Below, piece after piece: positions 1 through 7,288 of a stretch of DNA of 8,624 nt (position 1 is its first letter; each line of letters begins with the position of its first letter). Source of the stretch: Planctomycetota bacterium (GTDB lineage: Bacteria > Planctomycetota > MHYJ01 > JACQXL01 > JAVHLO01); the NCBI GenBank assembly GCA_031082105.1, contig JAVHLO010000138.1, positions 1-8,624 of the forward strand. Reading direction: 5' to 3'. The translations under genes were made by a program, and so were the position numbers. The notes below the pieces were generated by a model. It had not been told where the DNA came from. It did not search any database and worked only from the letters and a program-made list of their open reading frames with translations.

Positions 1-2
1 AG

Positions 3-3000
3 ACAACGACCCTGACCGCGGCGTACGGCGGCGGCGGCACGCTGACCGTCGACGACACGTCGACGTTCCCGGATACCGTGTCCACGCCGCTAACCGTTTT
101 CGTGAACAGCGACGACTTCACTTATACCGGCAAGACCGCCACCACTTTCACGGGCGTTTCGGGCCTGGGCAACAAGAACAGCGGAGACCAGGCATATCTG
201 AACAATGTGAAGACGCTCGTCATCAGAATCGAGGCGGGTAATACGACCGTGTCGGTCGCGGTCGCGGACACGATCACCATCGGATCCAACACGATTATGG
301 ACGTGCAGAACGTCAACACCGCCTCCGGCTCGCCCCCTTCAATCACGGGCGACTTCGGGCAGACTCCCGTCGCCGTGACGGCCGCCGTGGCCGCCGACCC
401 CGCGCCGGTGAACAGCGGTATCGACACGAGTGATACGCTCACCCTCACGTTCGACAACCCGACGAACGCGTATGACGTCAACGAGAGCGACCCCGGCGCG
501 ACCCTGGTCGTCACCGAGCCGAACAACCCTTGGGCGGCGCGCACCTGGGCGCCGGTCTCCACCACGATATGGTCGAACGGCAACAAGACGCTGACCATCA
601 CCTTCTCCGGTTCGGGCGGAACCATCGTGGACGGCGACCGGATTCGCATCGTCGCGGGCACGATCAAAGACTCATCCGGCGCCTACAATGCCACGCCTTC
701 GGCGGATCCGGGACTCCTCCTTACGGGGTCGTTCGGCTCCGCGCCGTTGCCCACGCTTCAATCGGCCCTCGGGGAAGACTACTCCGGCGGCGGGCCCGGT
801 CTCCAGAACCAGGATCGCATCGTGTTCACGTTTGACTTCCCGACGGATGGCGACACTACGGCCATCGCGACGATGATCCCGCTTTCGGGCGGCGCGACCT
901 GGGGAAGTCTCGCTTCTCCGGCTCCGCCTGGCGGCAACCAGCAGTGGCTTGACGACGACAAGATCCTCGTGATTTATCTGGGTACGGACTGCACCATAGT
1001 CCCCGGAACCACTGTGGCTCAGGCGAATCCGGCCGGGGGCGGACCGGCGGACAGCAACAAGTACATCGAGTCAGCCGCAGGTACGAATCCCGGGTCGAGC
1101 GTTCCCACCAACGACGATTCTGTCGGCTGGCCCAAGACCGTCGGCGGCTCCTTCGGAGTGGGCGTTACCGGCTTCCTCTACGACGACCCGGACACCCCGG
1201 CCGGAGTCGGCGGTGTGACTATTCGATTCCTCGTGAACGGCGCTGACAAAGGAACGGCCGCGACTGATGGTTCAGGCAGGTTCGCAAAGAACTTGACCGT
1301 CGCCCCTGGAAACCGCCTGCTCGTATACGTGGACAGCGGCGCGGCCCCGTACGGCGGCTCCGTCACCGTCTGGGGAACAGGCGACAGCGTCAGCGACATG
1401 AACCTGTACCAGAACTACCTGACGATCCGCAACCACAACAGCGCCGCCACCGGCAATTCCGATCTCTCGGCCGCAGTTGGAAGCTGGTCTGATAGCGACA
1501 TACGCTACTCCGTCGCGAGCGGAAATCTCACAGTTACCGCTACCGGCTCGCCCCATGAGCAGACGCTGTATCTTGTGAACGACTTCTCCCCGGGCGGCGT
1601 CGTCACGATTCAGGCCACCGGCCATTTGCGGCATGTGTCGGGAACTTTCACGATCGGCGCCTTCACGCACGACATCAACGGAAACCTGACCCAGTCCGGC
1701 GGAATACTGCAATTCAGCGACGGGGCCACTGCGGGAACTGTGAATGTCAGCGGCAACTATTCAAAGAGCGGTTCCTCCTCGTTGGTTATGAACAGCGCCG
1801 CTGACTTGCTGGATGTTGCAGGCAACTGCAACTTCACCGGCGGAACCGTCACGCTCTCCGCCGACAGCGACATCGACTGCGGCGGCGACTTGACAATCTC
1901 CGGCGACAACGCCTTCGATGCAGACGGCGCCGCGAACTACGTGAACATGACCGGCAACACAAAGAGCGTTTCGATCGCCGGCGCAAACAACAAGTTCTAC
2001 TACCTGCGCGCGAATACCGCCCTCTCCACAGATGTGATCTACGCGGCGACCGATATCCCGTGTGTGCATCTGCATGCAGTCGAAGGCATCTTCCAGATAG
2101 GGAACTCCGGTGGGACAGGAAAGACTGTGACCTGCGGAGACGCTTCTGTCGGAAGCGCGAGAGCCTATGCAGGCGGGACAATACAGCTTGTCGGCGGGAG
2201 CGTCCTCGCCGTCGGAGGCAGTGCAAGCGGCCTCACCGTGGACGCGAGCGGGACTCTCAGCACCTCCGGCGCCTCATCGGTGAAGCCTGCCGTGATTACC
2301 CGCAGCGGCGCCACCGGCGGCTTTGCGTTCACCGTTGACGGCACCGTCAACATGAACCACTACAGCGTCCTCTACACCGACGCCAACGGAATGCAGGTCA
2401 ACAACTGGAGCGCGGGCCATGGCCTGAACTTCGGCAGGTTCGACTTTTCCACCAGCGCGGGCGCGCCGCTGCTCAATTTCGCCGGCATCACCGCTTCTGT
2501 CGGAAACAACACCGTCATGGGCTGCCGGTTCGAGAATTCATCCGACACCGCCACCGCAAAGAACGTGAAATCCGGCGCGAGCGGGACCTATACGTTCACG
2601 TTTGTGGGATACGCCGGCGAGCTTGCGTCGAGCCAGACCGTCGCCGAATCGAACGAAAACGACGCCGCCGGCCGAATCTTCTGGTCCTCGAACGGCCAGG
2701 CTGTCGCGCGCACCAGCGGCGCCTCCATCTACTACTACAAATCCATCGGTGACGCGCTCGCGGCGGCCGCCGGCGGAGACGTGATCGACGCCGGCGTTAC
2801 GAATTCGCTCTTTACCGAGTCGCCGAACTTCGGCGCAACCGCGAACGTCCGGATCGATAACGCCGTCATTGTCGGAAATGTCTCAGCTACTTCGGGCACT
2901 CGCGGCCAGCGATTGCGTAACTGCGTCATTATCGGCGGCGTTTCGAATGTCGACTACGCGGACAACTGTACCATCGACGGCAGCGTCACCCATTCCGATG

Positions 3001-4703
3001 CGGGCGCGCCGGCCGGCGGCTGGACAAACTGCATCGCAAGCGGCAGCATCCAGAGCAGCGGACCAAATCTTAAGAATGGCAGTTCCTGCCTGGAAATTCT
3101 CGACTTGGAGTCCGTCTGCGTGAGTACGGCCACCGAAGACTACCATCTGCTTCCCGAGACCGGGCCGATCGACAATACCGGCGCCATCGCTCTCTCCGTG
3201 GCAGGCAATGTCCCGGGCAATGCGACATACTCCACGGCAACCGCCTTCAGTGCCGACTTCGAGGGGAACCCTCGGCCGCTTGATGGAGACGGAGCGGGCG
3301 GCGCACAGTGGGACCTCGGGGCGGACGAGTTCGGCGCCAACGTGACTGGAACAGCTTGGACGGCCCCGCTGTGGACTTATCCCGCCGGCGGTACCGCGGC
3401 ACATATCAGCTCGGCTTTCTACGCCACCTCGGGCTATGGAGTAGCCTACGTCTGTGAGCGGACAGACGCCAACGAGGTCTACTTGCGCGCCTTTGACTCA
3501 TCAGGCACGCTTTTGAGGTCATCGCTGGACCTCAGTTCACTTTTCAACAAGGCGATCAGCTTCAGTTCCAACTTCGTCGCCATAAGCCCGGGCGTCTACA
3601 GAATAGTCGCCGTTGTCGATACCGGCGGTGACCCCGCTGGCGACTCGATATTTGCCTTCACGGACAACGGCTCAACCCTTGTCGCTGATGCCGGGTGGGT
3701 GGCGGAGAATCCGAGAAAGCTCCAGGTCGGCAATACTGTTGACAACGAGTGGGCGCGGTGGGTGCTGAACCCGGTGGAGAGCGGAAGTCCTGTCGTATAC
3801 TGCGTCTGCCGGGATGGCGGCATTGGACGGTTGTACAAGCTCAACGGGGCAACCGGCGTCCCGATTACCGACACCGGCTGGCAGGCCAATCCGTCCCCGG
3901 ATGGCGGCACCTACGGCTATTCCACCGGATGTCAAGCCTTCGACGAAACGGCAGTGCCTGTGGGCTCGGGCGACTATGTCTTCGCCGGACTCACCGGCGA
4001 CGGCAACGAGGTGGCAAAGGTGAAACGGAGCGACGGCTCGATTGTCACCTACGCGAATGCCGGCAGTTCCTCAGCCAACAAGTGCGGCGCGTTTATCACC
4101 GGCTATGAGCCGTTCTGGACGGCGCCACATGACAACTATGTATACCGATTCAATATGAGCAGCATGCTGGCGTACCAGGTCGCCGACTGGAACGGTCTTG
4201 ACACGCCGCCGAACGAAGGCCGCTCAGTCGACCTCGGCAGGATCACGGATAGCCACATTCTCGCGCGCCGCTTGCAGTTCTCGCAGTATTTATACGGCGG
4301 CTGCGGGTCGAGGCTGTACAAACTTGTGCGCGACACCGGCGCGTATGCCGCGGATGCCGACGATCCGGGTGAGCAGTGGAACAACGTCCAACTGTTGGGC
4401 AACAGGATAAGCACTCGCGTCATGGGCGCTTCCGACCGCCGCGTGATCGTATTTGGGACCGAGAGCGGGTACGCGTACGTTGTCAACGACCGTAATGACG
4501 CGGTGCACGGAGCGAACGACGACAACAGTTGGGATGCCGCCATGGGCAAGGACGGCAGCCCCGTCAACGGCTTCCCCTACAGGATCGTCGGCGGCAATAT
4601 CCTGTACATGACCGCAGCGGGCAGCGGCAGCGGTAGTCGAATCTTCTTCGTGGCACAGTGTGCGGGAGGTGAAGTGAAGGTCTACTGCTTCCGTCTGCCG
4701 TAG
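3..4703 (+). CDS. Large mosaic extracellular protein (beta-helix plus propeller), 5' end outside window
   Basis: The frame is open from the first bases, giving 1566 in-window residues. A GTG at 78 lies in the middle of a recognisable module (T-L-T-A ... Y-T-G-K-T, Tyr at 123-125), so it is not the start; the real start and any signal peptide lie upstream. Order of parts: the Y-T-G-K-T module (3-180); two Ig-like modules resembling bacterial Big_5 domains (about 360-735 and 750-1157), each ending in G-S-F-G; a carboxypeptidase-regulatory-like module (1158-1440, with V-R/I-F-L-V-N-G and T-D-G-S-G-R-F); a Gly/Ser/Thr-rich beta-helix-like region (1440-2690); a second beta-helix opening with Y-K-S-I-G-D-A-L-A-A-A-A (2735-2770) and ending in D-L-G-A-D-E-F (3312-3332); and a propeller-like C-terminus. 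It ends in a beta strand with no PEP-CTERM, LPxTG or obvious type IX tail. Likely a secreted or surface protein, perhaps an adhesin or glycan-binding protein; the exact function is not recognisable. No frameshift is seen. Confidence 0.9.
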   Translation, partial: TTTLTAAYGGGGTLTVDDTSTFPDTVSTPLTVFVNSDDFTYTGKTATTFTGVSGLGNKNSGDQAYLNNVKTLVIRIEAGNTTVSVAVADTITIGSNTIMDVQNVNTASGSPPSITGDFGQTPVAVTAAVAADPAPVNSGIDTSDTLTLTFDNPTNAYDVNESDPGATLVVTEPNNPWAARTWAPVSTTIWSNGNKTLTITFSGSGGTIVDGDRIRIVAGTIKDSSGAYNATPSADPGLLLTGSFGSAPLPTLQSALGEDYSGGGPGLQNQDRIVFTFDFPTDGDTTAIATMIPLSGGATWGSLASPAPPGGNQQWLDDDKILVIYLGTDCTIVPGTTVAQANPAGGGPADSNKYIESAAGTNPGSSVPTNDDSVGWPKTVGGSFGVGVTGFLYDDPDTPAGVGGVTIRFLVNGADKGTAATDGSGRFAKNLTVAPGNRLLVYVDSGAAPYGGSVTVWGTGDSVSDMNLYQNYLTIRNHNSAATGNSDLSAAVGSWSDSDIRYSVASGNLTVTATGSPHEQTLYLVNDFSPGGVVTIQATGHLRHVSGTFTIGAFTHDINGNLTQSGGILQFSDGATAGTVNVSGNYSKSGSSSLVMNSAADLLDVAGNCNFTGGTVTLSADSDIDCGGDLTISGDNAFDADGAANYVNMTGNTKSVSIAGANNKFYYLRANTALSTDVIYAATDIPCVHLHAVEGIFQIGNSGGTGKTVTCGDASVGSARAYAGGTIQLVGGSVLAVGGSASGLTVDASGTLSTSGASSVKPAVITRSGATGGFAFTVDGTVNMNHYSVLYTDANGMQVNNWSAGHGLNFGRFDFSTSAGAPLLNFAGITASVGNNTVMGCRFENSSDTATAKNVKSGASGTYTFTFVGYAGELASSQTVAESNENDAAGRIFWSSNGQAVARTSGASIYYYKSIGDALAAAAGGDVIDAGVTNSLFTESPNFGATANVRIDNAVIVGNVSATSGTRGQRLRNCVIIGGVSNVDYADNCTIDGSVTHSDAGAPAGGWTNCIASGSIQSSGPNLKNGSSCLEILDLESVCVSTATEDYHLLPETGPIDNTGAIALSVAGNVPGNATYSTATAFSADFEGNPRPLDGDGAGGAQWDLGADEFGANVTGTAWTAPLWTYPAGGTAAHISSAFYATSGYGVAYVCERTDANEVYLRAFDSSGTLLRSSLDLSSLFNKAISFSSNFVAISPGVYRIVAVVDTGGDPAGDSIFAFTDNGSTLVADAGWVAENPRKLQVGNTVDNEWARWVLNPVESGSPVVYCVCRDGGIGRLYKLNGATGVPITDTGWQANPSPDGGTYGYSTGCQAFDETAVPVGSGDYVFAGLTGDGNEVAKVKRSDGSIVTYANAGSSSANKCGAFITGYEPFWTAPHDNYVYRFNMSSMLAYQVADWNGLDTPPNEGRSVDLGRITDSHILARRLQFSQYLYGGCGSRLYKLVRDTGAYAADADDPGEQWNNVQLLGNRISTRVMGASDRRVIVFGTESGYAYVVNDRNDAVHGANDDNSWDAAMGKDGSPVNGFPYRIVGGNILYMTAAGSGSGSRIFFVAQCAGGEVKVYCFRLP
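420..1157 (+). repeat. Two tandem Ig-like (Big_5-style) protein modules
   Basis: Two diverged copies of one module lie back to back in the surface protein. Each starts with an alternating strand (D-T-L-T-L-T-F-D and D-R-I-V-F-T-F-D). Each has a mid-module strand after an Asn/Asp turn (N-G-N-K-T-L-T-I-T-F and D-D-D-K-I-L-V-I-Y-L), then a 'T-I-V-x-G' turn, a Asp-Ser stretch followed by an Ala/Gly-rich part, and a closing G-S-F-G (near 726-737 and 1146-1157). The pattern matches bacterial Ig-like modules used as spacers in surface proteins. The match is by eye, and DNA identity between the copies is low. Confidence 0.45.
3340..4703 (+). repeat. C-terminal seven- to eight-bladed beta-propeller-like repeats
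   Basis: About eight diverged units are visible. Each has a hydrophobic strand, a loop, an aromatic strand of the kind R-L-Y-K-L or Y-V-Y-R-F, an Asn/Asp-Gly turn, and often a closing Trp. Clear aromatic strands include V-Y-L-R-A-F-D, S-I-F-A-F-T, R-L-Y-K-L-N (about 3826-3845), V-A-K-V-K-R, Y-V-Y-R-F-N (about 4138-4155), R-L-Y-K-L-V (about 4312-4329), Y-A-Y-V-V-N and the terminal V-K-V-Y-C-F. A D-G-S-P-V-N-G-F-P element (about 4551-4577) resembles loops in PQQ-like and FG-GAP-type propellers. The last strand ends at the C-terminus, which could close the ring. Blade number is an estimate by eye. Confidence 0.5.
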
Positions 4704-4764
4704 GTCGACAGCAAGGCGCGGAGCGGATAGAAAAGTCCGGCCATTGGCCATAGGGCAATGATCA

Positions 4765-4778
4765 CTAGCCGGGGCTAG
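4765..4778 (+). terminator. Weak hairpin in the convergent gap, possible terminator of the surface-protein gene
   Basis: The stretch CTAGCCGGGGCTAG can fold into a 5 bp stem (4765-4769 with 4774-4778) and is followed on the + strand by a moderately T-rich CTCTTGTTGTCC. It lies 61 nt after the surface-protein stop codon and overlaps the stop codon of the opposite-strand peptide gene. The stem is short and the T run is broken, so this is a weak candidate. A second short dyad, GGCC-ATT-GGCC at 4739-4749, is also present in the gap. Confidence 0.18.
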
Positions 4779-4933
4779 CTCTTGTTGTCCTCACCACACT
4801 CCCCGCCGCTCTTGCCGCATTCAAAAAGCCCCTGTTGGAAGAGCATCCCCGTTCGCAGCGTGGGTTTGCGGTATTTCCTGCGCTTCTTCGGGTCTTTGGA
4901 AGACGCCTTGCTGTTCTCTTCTTGTTTCTTCAT
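4775..4933 (-). CDS. 52-residue Cys-containing small peptide, RiPP-precursor-like
   Basis: An ATG at 4933-4931 opens a 52-codon frame ending in TAG at 4777-4775. It starts 2 nt after the BY-kinase stop codon. A strong Shine-Dalgarno GGGAGGG (4949-4943) sits 9 nt upstream of the ATG, inside the last kinase codons, which argues strongly that it is translated. The peptide has three parts: a hydrophilic Lys/Glu/Ser segment (1-15), a very basic patch K-K-R-R-K-Y-R-K (16-23), then a short hydrophobic stretch G-M-L-F-Q-Q-G-L-F (29-37) leading into a Cys/Gly-rich tail with C39 and C46 (C-G-K-S-G-G-E-C-G). Net charge is about +7. There is no signal peptide or membrane segment. Y21-x-x-P24-x-L26 resembles the Y-x-x-P-x-L leader motif of lasso-type RiPP precursors, which a PqqD-like protein recognises. 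The typical penultimate leader Thr is missing, and no maturation enzyme is visible here. Alternatives are a small basic regulator or a partner of the kinase. That it is a real gene is fairly likely; its role is open. Confidence 0.7.
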   Translation of the reverse strand: MKKQEENSKASSKDPKKRRKYRKPTLRTGMLFQQGLFECGKSGGECGEDNKS

Positions 4934-4935
4934 GG

Positions 4936-7071
4936 CTACGCGCCCTCCCGATGGTATTTCTTCCCGCCGTAGTGATAGTAGTAGTATTCCCTGGTCTCAA
5001 CCGCGGAGCGATTCAGTACGACGCCGAGCATCTTCGCCTCGACGTCTTGAAGCATTCTTTTGGCCCAGGTGATTTGATGGCGTTGGGTTGCCCCGCAGCC
5101 GACGACCAATATGGTCGCGTCAACTTTGTCGGCAAGTATCAGCGGATCAGCGGTGCTTTCAAGTGGAGGAGTGTCCAGCAGCACGACATCAAAGCGCGCT
5201 TTGAGTACGGCCAGCAACGACTTCATGCCGGCTGATTCAAGCAAGGCGACCGAGTTTTCCGGAACGGGTCCGCCCGGCATGACGAACAGATTCTCAACTT
5301 CCGTCGGAACGACAATATGGGACGCGGGCACAGAAGGTCTGGCTGCCGCTTCGCCGGGCTGTGGCGACTCCTGCCGCGGCAGGCCGTTGACTTCAGGGCG
5401 AGGGGGCGCGTCAAGTCTATCCGAGAGGTACGTTGAAAGCCCTCTCTCTGCGCCGATGCCAAAGAACTTATGGAGAACAGGTTTGTGCAGATCGCAGTCA
5501 ACAAGGATCGTCCTCTTACCCATCTTGCCGAGACTGGTGCCGATGTTTGCGAGGATCGTAGACTTGCCCTCCTTCTCCGCACTGCTCGTCACCATGAAGA
5601 CCCTGCAATTCTGTTTTTCGACGAGCAGGTTGAGGAAAGCGGCGAGGCGGTTGAAGATCTCCCACAGAGCCGATCGCAAAGCGATCTTCACAAGCAATTT
5701 CTCCGGCTCTTTGATATTTGGAAGGACACTGATTACCGGCAGGTTTAGATACCGCTTGACATCGAACTGGGTGTGGATTTTGTTGTCGAGGTGCTCTCTG
5801 AGGAAACTCGCGGTAATGGCCACAACGAGTCCAACGAGACACTCAAAAAGCAATTTCTGTGATGAAAACGGTTGCATATCCTGCGCGTCCGCAGCCCAGG
5901 CGTCAATGGTGATGAAGTCGGATGCAGTATCCTTGCGCAGTTGAAACTCTCGAAGCGCCTTCTCAAGGGCGTCGTGTTCTTGCTCGAGCGCTTCAACCGC
6001 GGTCTTCGCGGTGACGAACGGGTCCTTTTTGCCGGTCAGCGACTCAATTCTCAGATGCCTCTCTTCCGCTTGTTTCCGAAGGCCAGCCGCTTCTTTCTCT
6101 TTCAGGCTGATTTCGCGCTCCTTTGCCTGGATCTGGAGTTTCGCCTCCGCGAGTCTGAGGATTATGCGCTCTTCGTTGAGCAAAGCAAGCTGCGCCATTA
6201 CGGTTTGCAGTGGCGCATAGTCCGCAGTGTATTTGACCAGCATGTCGGCCATTTCGTATTCAAGCTTGTCAATCCTGTCACAGACACTGTCGAGTTCGCG
6301 TAGTTTTGGGGCGCCTTCGGGAGGAATCCCCCTCTTCTCGAGCGCTTCCTTTGCCTCCCGCAAACCGACGACCTCCATTTCTATTGCCGCCGCTTTTTCC
6401 TCCAGAGCGATGCGCGAGGAGGTCAGGAGTCTCACTTCATCATCCAGATTCGTCACGCCGGCGAGCAATCCCAGCGCCTTTTGAGTCGCTGTGAAAGCGT
6501 CTCTTGCGGCGTTGAGAGCCGCCGTGTTCTTTTCCAGCAGCGCCCCTTGAGCTTCACAGATTGTGTTGAGCTTTCCTCTGACGAGGTCCCTCATGCGCAT
6601 GAGCAATGCAACGGTCGCGGCATTGGCCATGTCCGCGGCAAGTACCGGATCTTGCGCCTGCGCGTTGATGAATGCAAACGTAGTGCCGGTTTCGTCGGTG
6701 CAGGAGATGGCGCCTATTACGCGCTCTATTCCCAGGTTGGGATGGCTGGAGATCTGTATGACCCGGTCCTTGTCCTTGTATTCAAATCCTGTCAACAGCA
6801 TTTTGTGGGTATCTTGCAGGACTTTCTCTGTTCTTACCAAGCTCCTCCGCGTGCCGAAGTCAATATACTGTGCCTCCGGGTGGCCGACAATGCGATCGGC
6901 AATTATCTGTTGTGCGCTCGCGCCTTCCATAATGAGACGCGTTTGTGCCTTGTATGTGGGGTAGCCATACGCGGAAAAGAAGTGTAGCGCGCCCGTGGTG
7001 AGCAGGAACACCCCAAGCAACAGCGCCCCACGTCGCTTGAATATCTGGATGTAATCCTTGAGCTCCACCAT
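4936..7071 (-). CDS. Wzc-type polysaccharide co-polymerase / tyrosine autokinase (BY-kinase)
   Basis: Inner-membrane protein of 711 residues, expected to control chain length and export of a capsular or exopolysaccharide. The N-terminal Wzz-like part opens with V-E-L-K-D-Y-I and has a membrane segment at about 15-35. A periplasmic part follows, with a long coiled coil (about 170-385, rich in Glu/Lys/Ala/Leu), then a second membrane segment at about 407-424. The cytoplasmic kinase has Walker A S-S-A-E-K-E-G-K-S-T (496-505), Walker A' I-L-V-D-C-D (522-527), and Walker B V-V-L-L-D-T-P-P (629-636). It ends in a Tyr cluster Y-Y-Y-Y-H-Y plus Y706 (696-706), the usual autophosphorylation tail. Fusion of both parts in one chain matches the Wzc architecture of Gram-negatives. 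The start at ATG 7071 fits the family N-terminus; the frame extends further upstream, but that stretch does not resemble the family and runs into the neighbouring kinase gene. The ribosome binding site is poor (only a G-rich run). Oddities: a Pro-rich insert at 554-588 and a degenerate proline motif before the second membrane segment. The small peptide gene follows directly. Confidence 0.95.
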   Translation of the reverse strand: MVELKDYIQIFKRRGALLLGVFLLTTGALHFFSAYGYPTYKAQTRLIMEGASAQQIIADRIVGHPEAQYIDFGTRRSLVRTEKVLQDTHKMLLTGFEYKDKDRVIQISSHPNLGIERVIGAISCTDETGTTFAFINAQAQDPVLAADMANAATVALLMRMRDLVRGKLNTICEAQGALLEKNTAALNAARDAFTATQKALGLLAGVTNLDDEVRLLTSSRIALEEKAAAIEMEVVGLREAKEALEKRGIPPEGAPKLRELDSVCDRIDKLEYEMADMLVKYTADYAPLQTVMAQLALLNEERIILRLAEAKLQIQAKEREISLKEKEAAGLRKQAEERHLRIESLTGKKDPFVTAKTAVEALEQEHDALEKALREFQLRKDTASDFITIDAWAADAQDMQPFSSQKLLFECLVGLVVAITASFLREHLDNKIHTQFDVKRYLNLPVISVLPNIKEPEKLLVKIALRSALWEIFNRLAAFLNLLVEKQNCRVFMVTSSAEKEGKSTILANIGTSLGKMGKRTILVDCDLHKPVLHKFFGIGAERGLSTYLSDRLDAPPRPEVNGLPRQESPQPGEAAARPSVPASHIVVPTEVENLFVMPGGPVPENSVALLESAGMKSLLAVLKARFDVVLLDTPPLESTADPLILADKVDATILVVGCGATQRHQITWAKRMLQDVEAKMLGVVLNRSAVETREYYYYHYGGKKYHREGA
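4943..4949 (-). promoter_or_regulatory. Strong ribosome binding site of the small peptide gene
   Basis: Read on the - strand the bases are GGGAGGG, a near-consensus Shine-Dalgarno, 9 nt from the ATG at 4933. It is embedded in the Arg-Glu-Gly codons at the C-terminus of the BY-kinase. This decides the start of the peptide and indicates that ribosomes finishing the kinase can reinitiate on it. Confidence 0.7.
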
Positions 7072-7102
7072 CCGTGCCCCGAAAGGACACAATTCACCCC
7101 TT

Positions 7103-7124
7103 GACCTGTACACGGGTCTATAAT
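7103..7124. promoter_or_regulatory. AT-rich promoter-like site with an overlapping imperfect dyad upstream of the BY-kinase
   Basis: The 217 bp gap before the BY-kinase contains an imperfect 16 bp dyad, GACCTGTACACGGGTC (7103-7118; 6 of 8 symmetric positions pair). It abuts a TATAAT hexamer on the + strand (7119-7124). On the - strand the overlapping bases read TATAGA (7122-7117), a possible -10 element about 45 nt before the kinase ATG, but no good -35 lies at the right distance. On the + strand TTGACC (7101-7106) is only 12 nt from TATAAT, too close for a standard promoter, and no + strand gene follows. The site may be an operator and promoter for the kinase-peptide pair; support is weak. 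Confidence 0.25.
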
Positions 7125-7288
7125 CAATTTCGGCAGTTGCACGTTGGCGCCTGAAGCCAATTGAGAGTGTACCGTTAAGTCGAGATAATGTCCAGCAGAA
7201 CCTGCTGTATCGGAGGGGGTTCAGTCGTCGCGCCTCGTGCAAGCAAGAATCTGGTTCAAATGGAGGCGGGCGCCCTGACCTCTGCCAG

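Noticed and set aside
2883..3404. 173-codon open frame on the - strand
   Set aside because: Antisense to the second beta-helix of the surface protein, with no domain signature.
4782..5072. 96-codon + strand frame over the peptide gene
   Set aside because: It overlaps both the peptide and the kinase 3' end on the opposite strand. The peptide has a strong ribosome binding site and tight spacing, while this frame has neither.
5111..5944. 277-codon open frame on the + strand
   Set aside because: It lies wholly antisense to the BY-kinase, whose Walker motifs and Tyr tail fix the coding strand. The product is Ser/Arg-rich with no recognisable domain.
6481..6987. 168-codon open frame on the + strand
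   Set aside because: Antisense to the Wzz and coiled-coil part of the BY-kinase; no motif and no convincing ribosome binding site.
7101..7124. Standard sigma-70 promoter TTGACC...TATAAT on the + strand
   Set aside because: Only 12 nt separate the hexamers and no + strand gene follows.
7268..7275. GGGCGCCC dyad after the Ser/Thr kinase stop as an intrinsic terminator
   Set aside because: A perfect palindrome leaves no loop, and no T run follows on the - strand.
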